NCBI RefSeq assembly: GCF_027409185.1
Contig: NC_084475.1
Coordinates: 16,016,130 to 16,080,129 of the forward strand
From: Cynocephalus volans
Taxonomy: Eukaryota; Chordata; Mammalia; Dermoptera; Cynocephalidae
Length of the DNA: 64,000 bases
Direction of reading: 5' to 3'
The position numbers and the translations under genes were made by a program. Shown piece by piece: positions 51,712-62,259 of the stretch (the first letter of the stretch is position 1; each line of letters starts with the position of its first letter). Under the pieces are notes generated by a model. That model was not told the origin of the DNA. It saw only the letters and a program-made list of their open reading frames with translations, and did not search any database.

Positions 51712-51900
51712 CGTGGCGCAGCTGCTCCGCTCCGCGCCCGGCCGGCCTTTCCGCAGCGCTGCGAGCGGCCGCCGACCCCGCTGCTGCTCCCTGAGGGCAG
51801 CGCCTGATCCCGCCGCCGCCGCTGCCACAGCCTCCGTCGCCTCTGCCGCCGCCCGGTCACCCAAGCAGCAGAGCCGCCTCGCTTCCGCTCTTCGTCGGGG
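51712..51900 (-). other. GRB2: GRB2 exon 1 (noncoding first exon)
   Basis: The reverse strand of the CpG island holds a GC-rich leader ending GCGCCACG followed by GTGAGT, a consensus donor with GT at 51,711-51,710. No ATG occurs on this strand across the segment, so it adds no upstream start codon. A GGC/GCA-rich run (about 51,812-51,850) is typical of a GC-rich 5' UTR. The 5' boundary of about 51,900 is an estimate from the position of ETS-like and GC-box motifs just upstream. The donor is visible; the cap site is not. Confidence 0.75.
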
Positions 51901-52080
51901 TCCCGCGAGAACTTCCTCACGCGGCCCCGCCCCGCCCCCGCGAGACTTCCCCTGGCGGAAAAGGCCCAGAGCGCAAGCGCCGGGCCCCTGCAGGTGGAGG
52001 CCATCTAGGTGCCAGGGCGCTTGCGCGAGACCTCCCCGCGGCAGGTGGCCCCGGCCCGGCTCCGCCCCCGGGTCGCTGTA
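51890..52080 (-). promoter_or_regulatory. GRB2 core promoter, TATA-less
   Basis: This is the upstream half of the CpG island. Visible motifs are an ETS/GABP-like GCGGAAGCG (reverse strand, about 51,888), two GC boxes in the CCCCGCCCC run (about 51,922-51,942), another at about 52,060, and two NRF1-like half palindromes (GCGCAAGCGC at about 51,973 and GCGCTTGCGC at about 52,017). A YY1-like GATGGC lies in reverse at about 52,002. No TATA box is seen. This layout fits a housekeeping-type promoter, in keeping with the broad expression of GRB2. Confidence 0.75.
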
Positions 52081-52246
52081 ACCCTCTCGGTGCCAGAGCG
52101 GTTAAATTACAGCTCAGCCTTAAAGGAACATTTTCAACACTCTAATCACTTTCTCCTTCCTTTCCACTAAACCGAGGCGGTGCGGGGAAGGGAGAAGGAT
52201 CTCCTTCCAGTATGAAGCACGCCAAGTACAGGACCAGGTCTTGAAA

Positions 52247-52345
52247 CGTTTGAGAATCCGGTCCATACAAACTGCAGTGTTAGATGAATTAGGGGATTCG
52301 TTCGTTCATTGATTGAATCATATGCTAAGCACTGTGCCAAGTATA
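52247..52345 (+). other. Sequence similar to one arm of human MIR3678; no hairpin
   Basis: CCGGTCCATACAAACTGCAG (52,258-52,277) resembles the 5p arm, and the reverse complement of the 3p arm, of human miR-3678 as I recall it. Human MIR3678 lies a few hundred bp upstream of GRB2, which is where this is. The complementary second arm is not found in the next 80 nt, so no miRNA precursor is predicted here. Confidence 0.45.
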
Positions 52346-52740
52346 AATGGTACAACGACGAACAGAAATCTTGGCCCTCAAGCAATTCACAGTTTAGAGA
52401 AGTAGAAGAAAATAATAATAATAATACCATAATAACAAATAATACCGTAGTACTGTTATAATGCTTTGGGGAATGCTGAGGGAGCTGAAAAGATGGGGGA
52501 GGAGTCGCTACTCTGCCCATTGCAAAAAAGCCTTCATAGAGAAGGTGACTGGTGATGTCTGAGCTGTCTTGGAGGATGAGTAGGAGTTCGCCAGGCAGAG
52601 AAACCAAAGTTAAGGCATTTCAGGCAAAGGGACTGGCACGTCAGTGCAGAGGAACGGAGGCGTGAGGGAGAAAGTCGTGTTCTGTAAAATGCTAAGTAGT
52701 TACATTCCTATATGAGGACTGTGAGTACCAGGGAATGGCA
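52290..52740 (-). repeat. L2 LINE fragment
   Basis: cgttcattgattgaatcat, atgctaagcactgtgccaag, ttggccctcaagcaattcac, then gagctgtcttggaggatgag and aggcaaagggactggc, all antisense L2. An (AAT)n tract lies at 52,410-52,447. Confidence 0.75.
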
Positions 52741-52924
52741 GAAGATGAGACGTAAAGAAGTAACTTTTATTTTTCAGTTCTAAAAGCTCTTTCCAATCAA
52801 AGAAGAGAACAGAACACATCTAATGTTAACGTGCTCTCTGGAAGCCAGCAAAATAGCGTTGAGATGAGAATAACCAAATATCTGATTCTATAGAGAAAAC
52901 AAGCCCGTTGAAATAAGGAAAGTG

Positions 52925-53340
52925 AGTTGACATTTCACCAAGTATTAGTTGAGCATCAACTGCATGCAAGGTGCTCTGCAGGGTAAAAGATGAACAGACA
53001 AAGCCTCTGCTTTCAGCAGTTTGTAATCTAGTGTTGACTAGCTTGCAAGACAAGGAGTTGGCCCCAAGTGCCAGTGAACCATATACAGGACTACAGAGGA
53101 GTGAGCCATTACTTGGCATTGAGGTAATCAGGGAGGATGTGGTTTGAACTGCAATGTGAAAGCAAGGAGGGAAGAGTGATAGCATCAGCCAATATTTCAG
53201 ATTGGCCAGAGCCCAGGGTTTGGGGAGTGGAGTAAAGAGAGACAAGACCAGGATGCACCGCTTAGGTTTCATTGTCAAGTGATGTGCAACCTCTGAAGGT
53301 TTCTGAGTAGAAGATGTCTGTTACAAGGTTACAATAACAA
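52925..53340 (-). repeat. L2 LINE fragment
   Basis: catgcaaggtgctctgcagg, ctttcagcagtttgtaatctag, ggatgtggtttgaactgc. Confidence 0.65.
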
Positions 53341-53349
53341 GAGAACCAT

Positions 53350-53520
53350 GTATTTACCACCTGATGTGTACTAAAGTCATAGTGCTCCTACAGGGAGGAT
53401 AATATCTCTGTTTTACAGATTTGGAAACTGGATTAGATAAGTTTGTAATTTATCCAAGGAAACCAAAATACAGTAGACCCAGGATTTGAACCCAGGCCTG
53501 TTTTGTTCTAAAACCCATGT
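53350..53520 (-). repeat. MIR SINE fragment
   Basis: ctctgttttacagatttgg, then gacccaggatttgaacccag. Confidence 0.75.
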
Positions 53521-53829
53521 TTTTTTCCCCCACTGTAACACTTTGTTCTAGAATGGTGGCCAGAAAAAATAGAAATGAAAGGGAAGGACTTAGCTGGTGA
53601 GCAGAAAGGGGGAGGAAGTGAGGGAACAGTTGCAGTTCTTTGTTCTGAGCAGGCCTGGGTAATGGCGAGAACAACACAGAAATTTGCCAGTCAAGAGGAA
53701 TAGCTGATTGGAGGGGGCAGACACAGGGAACAGGGAAGGGGCAGGTGAGGAGATGATGATGACCCAATTTTGGAAATGAAGAGTTCAATACTCCAGAAGA
53801 CACACAGGTGGGAATATCCAATACACTGT

Positions 53830-54330
53830 TGAAAAGCTGTGTGTTCATTCATTCTCTCCACCAACATTAACTGAGCATCTATTCTGCATAGAGCAGGACA
53901 ACCCTTCACAGATTTTGCAACCTAAAGGAGAAGACATACCTCTGAGAAGATGACAGGAGTAGTACTGGCTTTGGGGACATATAGCAGAGGACCTGACCTT
54001 GTCCAGGATCAGGAAAGGTTGAGGAAGCGAGGTTTAAGTTGAGACCCCTGTTAGTATGAGAGGAAGAAAGCATTCTAGGAGTGGGTACAGCATGTGTAAA
54101 GGCCAGATAGTAAGACAGAACTCAAGGAAGCCAGTTATAGCTGGGATGAAGGATAATGTGGCATGTGAGTGAAGCAGTTGGAGGGGCTCGTGAAGGGACT
54201 TTTCAGCATTGTTGAAGACTTAGGACTCGATTCTATAGGATACTGAAGCAGGGTTGGGCCACAGTCAGATATTCATCGTCACAATACTTCCTCACTCTGG
54301 CTGCAGAGTGGAAAATCAATAGGAACTAAG
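53830..54330 (-). repeat. L2 LINE fragment
   Basis: gtgttcattcattctctcc, aactgagcatctattctgc, aagcgaggtttaagttgagac, acagcatgtgtaaaggcc, tcacaatacttcctcactctgg. Confidence 0.7.
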
Positions 54331-54376
54331 ACATCATTTACAAGATGTCTCAAGGCCTTTGCAAGGTTCTTAAAAA

Positions 54377-54474
54377 TCTGGCCAGTTAGCTCAGTTGGTT
54401 AGAACATGGTGTTAATAACACCAGGGTCCAGGGTACAATCCCTGTACTTGCCAGCCGCCAAAAAAAAAAAAAAA
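54377..54474 (+). mobile_element. tRNA-Ile SINE, M type
   Basis: ctggccagttagctcagttgg to acttgccagccgcc, then A15. It separates an antisense L2 from a sense L2. Confidence 0.9.
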
Positions 54475-54870
54475 TGTATGAATACCAAGATCTGGCCCCT
54501 GCCTGCCAGCTGCACCCTCTCAGTCCCCAGCCAACACACACTCCACCAATACTAAACCACTGTGGTTTCCAGAAAGTGCAATGATCTTTTGAGCATCCGT
54601 ATCTTTGCACATGCAATTTCCTCTGCTCAAATGGCCTTCTCCCCTTTGTTTAGGTCCCCAAGTCAGTTTTAGGGCTTCTTCATCAAGATTCCCACTATTC
54701 CTCCAATCTCACTGCACCAGTATCGTTTGTTTACTCTCCCCCTCCCGCCCCACCTGACCCCAGTGGTCTACAAGCTCCCAGACAGACAGGACCAGGCCTT
54801 TTCACATTGTATTTCCCATACCCAGCACAGTGCATGAAGTGAATGAATGGGTGGATGGATGAATAAATAA
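54475..54870 (+). repeat. L2 LINE 3' region
   Basis: cacatgcaatttcctctgc, gcttcttcatcaagattccc, tacaagctcccagacagac, cagcacagtgcatgaagtg. Confidence 0.75.
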
Positions 54871-54874
54871 CAGA

Positions 54875-55965
54875 GGCTGACTAGAGATAAAAATGTGCCT
54901 GCTTTTCTGTGCAGTGGTGATATTTGAAGCTAAGGAAGTGGGTGAGATCTCAGAAAAAAATAGATGCCTAAGAGGACGAGGGAAAAAGTTATGTACGTCC
55001 TTTTAAAATACAGTACTGATAAAACAGACTCTGAGTATGTCTATGTAAAAATAGATACATATGGGCCAGATTTGGAAGGGAATGTTTAAAAGTAAAAATA
55101 ATTGTGTTGAAATGGTACAATTGTGGGTGACTTAAAAAAAAAAGTCAACATTTATTACATTGTCTTTTTTAAAAAAATTTTTTTCCTGTAGACACGGGCT
55201 CAGCAACTTGAGAGTATGTTGCCCAAGATCATTCCATGCAGAGAAAAAAAGGCACTTGAGGCAGTAGTATTTTGAATGTGTGTGGCTAATGTTAAAAAGG
55301 GGAAAGAAATTGGAATAAGAACCTAGTTGTGAAGTAAAAGACACACCCTGGTATGAAACCCTGTGGCAACTGTAGCAAAACTTGCTAATTACAAACTGGC
55401 CACATCAGTCACTTCACAAATTAATCACCAAAAGCCTCTCCTTTCCTTTGGTGGCTGTGTTTATTTTGAGTGTGGGAGAGGTTTTCTACCCTTATTTTCT
55501 GAGTTATGGTGCTGCCACCTACAGGTAAAAACTTGGCATTGCCCTGGAATTTACTGAACCTTGGAGGGCCATGCAAACCTGGCCTGATAGTTGACCCCCT
55601 CCCTTAGGAGCTGACTCAAGACCATCTCAGGCACAGCCTCTGAGCCCACATTTCTGAGATGTCACTTTAGTGGGAAAGAAGCACACAGCTAGTGACAGCC
55701 TAAACTTGGTCATCTGAAATTCTACTCCCACTTGCCCAATTGATCTTCGAAGCTCTCATCTAGGATTTCCTTTGCTTAGGTTGTGAGCTAAGGCTGCATG
55801 CTCCTTTCAGGCTCCCATGGTTGCCTCTGATGCTGAGCCTGCCAATGAGACATCAAGTGCTGTGACTCCCTCCTCAACAGCTTGACCCGGTTCTAGCACC
55901 TGACCCGGCCCATACCCTCATCCTTCCTGGGTGGCTGCTCCAGCCTTCCCCCTCCGAGTCATTAT
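54875..55965. other. Flanking stretch without recognised elements
   Basis: No gene or clear repeat in the GRB2 5' flank here. Confidence 0.45.
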
Positions 55966-55969
55966 CCAC

Positions 55970-56860
55970 AATGCAGCCCGAGTGGATTTTCTAAGACAGG
56001 AGCTGAATCAGGGGGTCATAGACCAGGTTCAAAAGTCCTCAGAATGCCCCATATGGCCTTCCATGACTGTCACCTGATAACTCTAGCCATCTCCCTTTGA
56101 ATTCTCTGTCCCCAGTCTTTTGAACTATTTATGGTTTTCTGAATAACTATAATTTTCTTACAGTTTTGTACATACTGCTCCTTTGGGCTCGAATGCCCCA
56201 TTTCCTTGCTTTCCCTATCTTCACACCTGGCTCCTGTCAGTCCTTCAACACTCAACTCAGGCGTCGCCTCCTCCAGGAAGCCTCTCCCGATGATCTGGTT
56301 CATCCAATGCGTTCTCATAGCACCGTCAGCATCACTCCATCATCACTCTTTTCATGTTGTGGACTGAATTCTACGTCCCCCAAATTCATGTGTTGAAACC
56401 CTAGCCCCTGCTCTCTCAGAATGTGACTGTATGTGGAGATAGGGCATTTAAAGAGGTGATTATGTTAAAATGAGGCTGTTAGGATGAGTCATAATCCAGT
56501 CTGACTGGTGTCCTCAGAAGGAGAGGAGATTTGGACACAGAGAGAGACACCAGGTATGCACACACAGAAAAAGACCCTGTGAGGACACAGCCATCGGGAT
56601 GCCATCTGCAAGTCAAGGAGACAGGCCTCAGAAGAAACCTAACCTGCTGATATCTTCATCTTGGACTTCCAGCCTCCAAAACTGTAAGAAAATAAATTTT
56701 TATTGTTTAAGGCATTCAGATTGTGGATTTTGTTATGGCAGCCCTAGTAGGTATTAACCTCTACTCACTTGTCCTCCCCCTTTAGACTATGAGTTCTTCT
56801 CGGGCAGGGACCATGTCCTGTTTTCCTTGGCTGCCCACACCTGGCCTATGCCCGGCAAGA
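55970..56860 (+). repeat. L2 LINE 3' region split by an MLT1 LTR
   Basis: Left part 55,970-56,350 (atggccttccatgactgtc, actcaggcgtcgcctcctcc, ggaagcctctcccgatgatc); right part 56,752-56,860 (tttagactatgagttcttc, gggcagggaccatgtcc). Confidence 0.75.
56355..56751 (+). mobile_element. MLT1-type (MaLR) solo LTR inside L2
   Basis: Begins tgttgtggactgaattctac, has cccccaaattcatgtgttg, gtcctcagaaggagaggag and tcttggacttccagcctcc, and ends ttatggcagccctagtag. Non-coding, with no internal retroviral-like region. Confidence 0.85.
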
Positions 56861-56984
56861 GTACACCCCAGTAATACCCAAATGACTGTCTGGCTTGAGG
56901 GATGGCAGGAGGTTAGAAAGAACATTAAAGAATGCTAAATTGAAAAGTAAGGGAGAGAGAATAGACAAAAAAGACAAAAAGAAG

Positions 56985-57032
56985 AATGAAGGAAGGGAAA
57001 GAAGAGGAAGGAGAGAGAAGAGAGAGAGAGGT
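56985..57032. repeat. GA-rich low-complexity tract
   Basis: Purine-only run of GGAA and GAGAGA units. Confidence 0.9.
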
Positions 57033-57259
57033 TCATATTTATGATGGAGAGAACTAGAGCTCCTTACTTTTCTCAGTCATCACTAAAAGACATTAATGCC
57101 AAATTATCCTATCTTTTCCTAAAATATTAATCAGTGTCCATTTTTCCAATACAATGACAGTTATAGTAAAGTAACCAGCTATAATTTTGTAATTTCTTTC
57201 TTTCCTATCTCCTTCTTTCCACCCCCTCATTCCTCGCTCTTCTATTTAGTCATTCCCAA

Positions 57260-57860
57260 AGTCAGTTTTATCATGTATTCATTTATTTTTATTGTTAATT
57301 TATCCAACAAAACTTTATTGAGGGCCAGCCCCGGGGCTCACTCGGAAGAGTGCAGCACTGGTAGCGCCGAGGCCGCGGGTTCGGGTCCTATTTCGGGATG
57401 GCTGGTGCGCTCACTGGCTGAGTGTGGTGCAGACCACACTGTGCCGAGGGTTGCGATCCCCTTACTGATAAAAACAAAACAAAACAAAACAAAAAAACAA
57501 AAAAACCCCCCAACTTTGTTGAATATTGTCACTGTGTGCAAGGTTTGGAACTAGGGAAAACGGTAGATACAAAGAAAAATTATTTTTCTTTCTTTCTTTT
57601 CCACCTAGAGCTAGCCAAAGATGAATTTTTAACAAGTCAATATGTCTGAGAACTTTACAAACTGACAGTGGTGATAAAAATCTAACTCCAAAGTAGTGTG
57701 ATACGGCATGACAAGTGCTTTAGGAGCACTAAGACTCAGTGTTAAGGGAGTCCAGGAGACAGATAACTTGGGGATAAGGAGTCCAAGAAGGCTTCATGGA
57801 AGAGGTGGTATCTGAGTTATCTTGAAGAATAGCTAGCATTCCAATTGGTAGAGCCAGGTG
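57260..57860 (-). repeat. L2 LINE fragment with a D1 SINE inserted
   Basis: catgtattcatttattttt, then after the SINE cactgtgtgcaaggtttgg, aaggcttcatggaagaggtgg, tctgagttatcttgaagaat. Antisense L2. Confidence 0.7.
57322..57511 (+). mobile_element. tRNA-derived SINE, dimer intermediate between D1 and D2
   Basis: TSD aactttattga (57,311-57,321) and aactttgttga (57,512-57,522). The left unit has a GC-rich middle (gtagcgccgaggccgcggg), and the right unit is full length (ends cgatccccttactgat), followed by an (AAAAC)n tail. Confidence 0.92.
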
Positions 57861-57921
57861 GAAGTCAGGGCAAATAGCATGTTTTGAAGATGGAGAAAAG
57901 GGTCAACAATCTTTCTCAAAT

Positions 57922-58105
57922 GCAACAGTTCTCAAATTTTAAAATAAAAGACAGTTACCTAGGGATCTGTTTAAAACGCAAGTTCCAGGACTCCAGAGAT
58001 AGTCAGCTCATTAGGTCTGAGAAGGACCCAGAAATACAAATTTTAAATAGGCAGCTACAGGTAATTCTCAGGCTGGTCATCTCTGGAGCAGTCTTTGAAA
58101 GGCAA
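57922..58105 (+). repeat. MER5A (hAT-Charlie non-autonomous)
   Basis: cagttctcaaattttaaaat, cctagggatctgtttaaaac, cattaggtctgagaaggacc, cagaaatacaaattttaaat. Confidence 0.75.
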
Positions 58106-58109
58106 TGCT

Positions 58110-58620
58110 TACTGAATAATTGAGTCTTAGGGATTCTGGGATCCTCCCAATGGATCCTAGCTTACAGGAATCACAATGTAAATTGCCATTGGTGGAAAGA
58201 ACTTGGGGACACATTCCTCAAGTGCTGTCCCTTGGGATCCCATGCTGCCTGCAGCTGAAAAATGCCAGTAAAGTGCTTTGGTGTGTTCAAGGTCTGGGGG
58301 TGGGGTGGGGGTGGCACTTCTCAGTGTTGAAGTGTCAATAAATGAAAATAAAAGTCCAGATAAGCAAATAAACTCTGGTCCTGACAGCGCTGTAGAGATG
58401 CCAGGGGTCAACTTCAGAGGAGGCTGGCCAATCTCCATTCCTTCTGTTTCAGTTTCTACATCTTTTTCCTTAGGACACATTCTCTTCATTAAGGAGATGA
58501 AGTCAATTCCATTCTGGCCATGAGCTAAAATATAAGTGATGCATCCAAAGGGTGGAAATTTTCCGAGTTCCTATGCCTACAAGAAAGGCTTTAGCAACTT
58601 AATACTAGGAAGTTTCTCCA
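58110..58620. other. Flanking stretch without recognised elements
   Basis: No gene or clear repeat. Confidence 0.4.
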
Positions 58621-58687
58621 ATGTCGGTTTTATTATATTTTTATTTTTTTGTTTAAAAATATTTCACTGACACGTAACCATTGGATA

Positions 58688-58745
58688 TGAGGGTACTTCA
58701 AAATTTTAATTCTATTTTTCCACAAACTTTTTGACGTACTCTCGT
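58688..58745. mobile_element. Mariner-like MITE, one arm shortened
   Basis: Shares gtacttcaaa and ctatttttccacaaactttt with the copy at 22,941-23,019. The first arm has lost about 20 bp. Flanked by TA. Confidence 0.75.
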
Positions 58746-58867
58746 ATATTCAAGGTGTACATTGTGATGATTTGATATATGCATTCATTGTATAATGATT
58801 GTTACATAAAATTAATTCACACATTCCTCACCACCCAAGCTATACATTATATCCCCAGAACTTGTTC

Positions 58868-58984
58868 TTTTATTTATTTATTTTTTCCTCTTTTTTTGGC
58901 AGCTGGATGGTGTGGGGATCCAAACCCTTGACCTTAGTGTTACAAGGTCATGCTCTAACCTACTGAGCTAACTGGCCATCCACT
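58868..58984 (-). mobile_element. tRNA-Ile SINE, M type
   Basis: 11-bp TSD agaacttgttc (58,857-58,867 and 58,985-58,995). Confidence 0.92.
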
Positions 58985-59189
58985 AGAACTTGTTCATTTA
59001 AAAAAAACAATAAATTATTCTACATATGAAATCCCCCCTTTTCTTCTCCTTAACATCTCCCATTTTAAAAAATTCATTTGAGCCTCTGATGTCCTTTTGC
59101 TTTATTTCTTACAAATTGAGTTTTAATTAGACAAGCATTAAATGAACCCATTCTCCCACAGAAGGTGAAAATATATTGAGGAATAGCTA

Positions 59190-59330
59190 TCACGTGTTGA
59201 GCACTAATTTGGGACCAGAAAAAATCCAAGTGCTTTATAAAGATTTCATTTAGTCCCCACAACAAATATACATGGTATATATTATGACTTATGCCCATTT
59301 TATGGATGCGAAAATTAAGTGTTTCCAGAA
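59190..59330 (-). repeat. MIR SINE fragment
   Basis: cacgtgttgagcactaattt, tccccacaacaaatataca, cccattttatggatgcg. Confidence 0.6.
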
Positions 59331-59985
59331 GGAGGGGGCAATCAACTCTGTCCAATGTTATTAGAGAGGACATGTAAGATGAGGACTGAGAATCAACCAT
59401 TGAATGTGGAGAGAGAGAGATTGTTGGTGATATTGACAAGGACACTCTAGCATGGGGGGTGAAAATCTGACAAGGGGGTCCAAGAAAACCTGGGGGAAAG
59501 ATGTGATCTTTCTGTTCTGATGGCTTTTATTCTGTCAACTGAATGAGTGAGGGTAACTCCTGCAGTGGGGGAGGGGAAAGTGTGCAGGAGTTTTTACGAA
59601 CCAGAAGGCATGAAACTGTCCTTTTGGACAGTGGGGGAATTAATCGATTCCCCAAACATCACAGGCAGTGCTAAGGTCCAACTCAAACTTGTGGTTGTAA
59701 ATTTAAAAGAGGCCACTCAGCCTAGCTGAGTGTTTTTGACCTAGTCCTGTTTTTAACCAGTCAAAATCAGCTGCCTAGTTGCAGACACAGAGCAGGCGTA
59801 GAGTCTGGTTTTACCAGGTTGGGGTTTTGCCAGGCCAATGCCATTAAAGGAGGGAGAGGCAAGGGTGATGAGGATGTATGCAAGGCAGTAGATACAGTGC
59901 TGGATCATGGAATCCAAGCCAGGTAAAAGAAAAAAGAAAGAAAGAAAGGGAGGAATGGGGCATTGGTGTTTAAAGGCTGCAGAGT
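59331..59985. other. Flanking stretch without recognised elements
   Basis: No gene or clear repeat. Confidence 0.4.
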
Positions 59986-59989
59986 TTCC

Positions 59990-60145
59990 ATTTGAGATGA
60001 TGAAAAAGCTCTGGAGATGACAGTGGTGATAGTTGCACAACAACGTGAAGATACTTAATGCCACTTAATTGTATACTTAAAATGGTTAAAATGGTACATT
60101 TTATGTTATGCATATTTTACCACAGTAAGAATAAATATTGAATAT
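59990..60145 (+). repeat. L1-family 3' end (old)
   Basis: tctggagatgacagtggtgat, ttgcacaacaacgtgaag, actgtatacttaaaatgg-like and attttaccacagta. Confidence 0.7.
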
Positions 60146-60167
60146 TTGAAAAGATACCAATATCGGG

Positions 60168-60232
60168 CCCTATCCTAGATAAATCAGAATCCTTGGGGTT
60201 GAGGGGCCTAGACATCCGTATTTTAATGGACT
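60168..60232 (-). repeat. MER5A-like fragment
   Basis: aatcagaatccttggggttg, then tccgtattttaa. Confidence 0.45.
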
Positions 60233-60264
60233 GTGGAATTGCTGAATGAGTACATTTTCTCTTG

Positions 60265-60840
60265 GTCATTCACTCAACAAACACAATATTTTGTGTGTTG
60301 GGGGACAGATTGGTGTGGGGATCCAAACTCTTGACCTTCATGTTACGACACCGTGCTCTAACAAACTGAGCTAACTGGCCAGCTCCAACAACCACATATT
60401 GAATGTGCATTATGAGCCAGGCACTGCACTAGGCTCTGGGGATGCATTGGTGAATTAAAAAGGACATGGTTCCTCTCCTCTCGAAAGCTTACAATCCTGT
60501 ACAGAAAGATGGACGACAAGAAAATAAACAAATAGATATTTAATTACAAATTCAGAAGCCCATTTTCAACCATCTAAGTGAGCTTGGACCAAAAAGGTGG
60601 GTTGGAGATGGACGGAGGAGCCATGGGGATGGATGGACTTGAGATATTACTGTAAAGAGAAAACATAGGTTGCAGAGATGCAGCGTGGGGCAGGGACATT
60701 TAGTTGCATGTTGCTGATGGATTGGAAGTGAAAGGTGAGTGAGAGGGAGGAATAAAGGAAGACTCGCAGGTTCCCAGCTTGAGCATCAGAGGACCCACCC
60801 AAGAGACAGTGAAATAAGAAAGAATGGGATTAAATGTAGG
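60265..60840 (-). repeat. L2 LINE fragment with an M SINE inserted
   Basis: cattcactcaacaaacac, then after the SINE tatgagccaggcactgcac, taggctctggggatgcat, and far inside, gctgatggattggaagtg and gaagactcgcaggttcccagc: antisense L2. Confidence 0.75.
60298..60385 (-). mobile_element. tRNA-Ile SINE, M type
   Basis: Reverse monomer (ggggatccaaactcttgacc, then caaactgagctaactggcc). caacaaacacaatatt and caacaaccacatatt on the two sides look like a decayed TSD. Confidence 0.88.
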
Positions 60841-60854
60841 AGAGATGGTTCCAG

Positions 60855-61000
60855 AGCTAGCCTTTCTGCTAAGTGACTGAGTAATCTTTGACATGTCTTG
60901 TCACTTGTTTGCGACTTAATCCTCTCATCTGGAAAAAGGGGATACTAATACATCTCAAAGCAGAGTTGTCATGAAGACGAAATGAAATGATAATGCATAT
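60855..61000 (+). repeat. MIR SINE fragment
   Basis: tcctctcatctggaaaaagg, gatactaatacatctcaaag, gttgtcatgaagacgaaatg. Confidence 0.7.
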
Positions 61001-61060
61001 TTTTTCTTTCCTATAACAAAGGACAATAATGTATATTTCAAATGCTACAAAATGTTTCTT

Positions 61061-61202
61061 ATTTACTTATTTATTTATTTTTGGTGACCGGCTGGTACAA
61101 AATGTTTCTTTTTTTTGGCTGCTGGCAGGTATGGGGATCTGAACCCTTGACCTTGGTGTTATCGACATTGTGCTCTAACCAACTGAGCTAATTGGCCAGC
61201 CC
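61061..61202 (-). mobile_element. Two tRNA-Ile SINE insertions at one site
   Basis: acaaaatgtttctt occurs at 61,047-61,060 and 61,097-61,110 and, as tcaaaatatttctt, at 61,203-61,216. The first interval holds a 5'-truncated stub with a TAAA tail; the second a complete M unit. Confidence 0.9.
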
Positions 61203-61216
61203 TCAAAATATTTCTT

Positions 61217-62250
61217 AATCATAACCTTTTATACACTCATGTCTCAATTTTCCCTTTCTTTGTCTTAATAATCCCATATGGATCCATTCCCATAGTCATT
61301 AAAAACTTTTCGGGCTCTATCTTTTAGCTGTTGTCTCTTGAGCATACCTATATTCCCAATCCAACAATCTCAGAGCAGTTTATACATTATCACCATCATT
61401 TCTTTTTTGAAGAAACACCTCACTGCCAACCTACAGCCAAGCAGGTTGCACCCCTGGTGGACAAGTGACTCATGCAGAACTCAGGACAATCCCTGCCAAG
61501 GCTGGCAGTTGGGCACATCCAAACGTTCTCGGTGGTTTCATGTTTTACATGAAAGCATACTTCACAGTTTTAATTAGCAAGTGGAATAACCACTTGCTAA
61601 TGTTGTCAACCCTCCTTGTCATCATCAACCACAGGGTAATTAGCAAGGGAGAGAACTAAGAGGCTTCTGTTGTGACAAGGAGCCCAACATTTCTAAGGTG
61701 ATTCTTATATAGGCTGGAAAATTGGGCAACTCCCTTTGGTTGCCATTAGAGGTCACTCTAGACAGGCAAGCCCTTCCTTGGAGGTTGTAGAACTAACTAA
61801 CTGTAAAGGAATGCTGTCGTTTGGCTCCAAAAATGGATTCGACCTCACTGCTGGGACTGACTGCTCTAAGAGTGCCAGGAAACGCTGTTTGCCAGGTTGT
61901 AGCAACGGAGCGTGGAGGAAATATCCAGTTGCACCCTATGCAATGGAAACCCTACTTCTCTGGAACCAAAACAGAATTCAGGACCAAACAAGACTGCCCT
62001 CCCGTCTCAACCTCCCTCACCCCTAAATCTTTGTTAACCACAAGTTTCAATTCTCTGTGGTTACAAAAAAAACAGAGGTAATATTTTCCCTTTTATTTAA
62101 TAAACATATAAGCAGCATTTTTTCTGCTTTCTTGCATGAAACACATCTTCTGTTTCTGCTAGATTACTCTTTTTTAGTTTTATGGCACAAGGGCAGAAAG
62201 TTGTGGAACTTGTTCTCTCTTTACTTCTCAAACTTTTTCAGATTTAGATA
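61217..62250. other. Flanking stretch without recognised elements
   Basis: Overlapping open frames at 61,736-62,081 have no family signature and no visible splice or promoter context; I do not call a gene. Confidence 0.45.
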
Positions 62251-62259
62251 GTTCAATGG

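Larger units (their letters stand above)
51200..52085. promoter_or_regulatory. CpG island over GRB2 promoter and exon 1
   Basis: CpG is dense and G+C high from about 51,220 to 52,085, against AT-rich sequence on both sides. The island extends some 500 bp into intron 1. Long overlapping open frames on both strands here result from the base composition and are not genes. Confidence 0.9.
58625..59060 (-). repeat. L1 3' UTR fragment with two nested insertions
   Basis: Antisense L1 3' UTR: attgtgatgatttgatatatg, tataatgattgttacataaa, tatatccccagaacttgttc. Interrupted by a MITE (58,688-58,745) and an M SINE (58,868-58,984). Confidence 0.7.

Noticed and set aside
51430..51864. 144-aa open frame through GRB2 exon 1 and into intron 1
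   Set aside because: It starts at TTG, crosses the exon 1 donor and is rich in A, G and R as expected from a CpG island. Frames on the other strand (for example 51,485-52,081) are equally long.
52826..53278. 150-aa open frame in the GRB2 5' flank
   Set aside because: It lies in L2-derived sequence and has no family signature.
57322..57541. Open frames across the SINE at 57.3 kb
   Set aside because: Frames on both strands are SINE sequence and its AAAAC tail.
61736..62081. Two overlapping open frames of 86 and 96 codons as a small gene
   Set aside because: No recognised domain, no splice or promoter signal, and the two frames overlap, as chance frames do.
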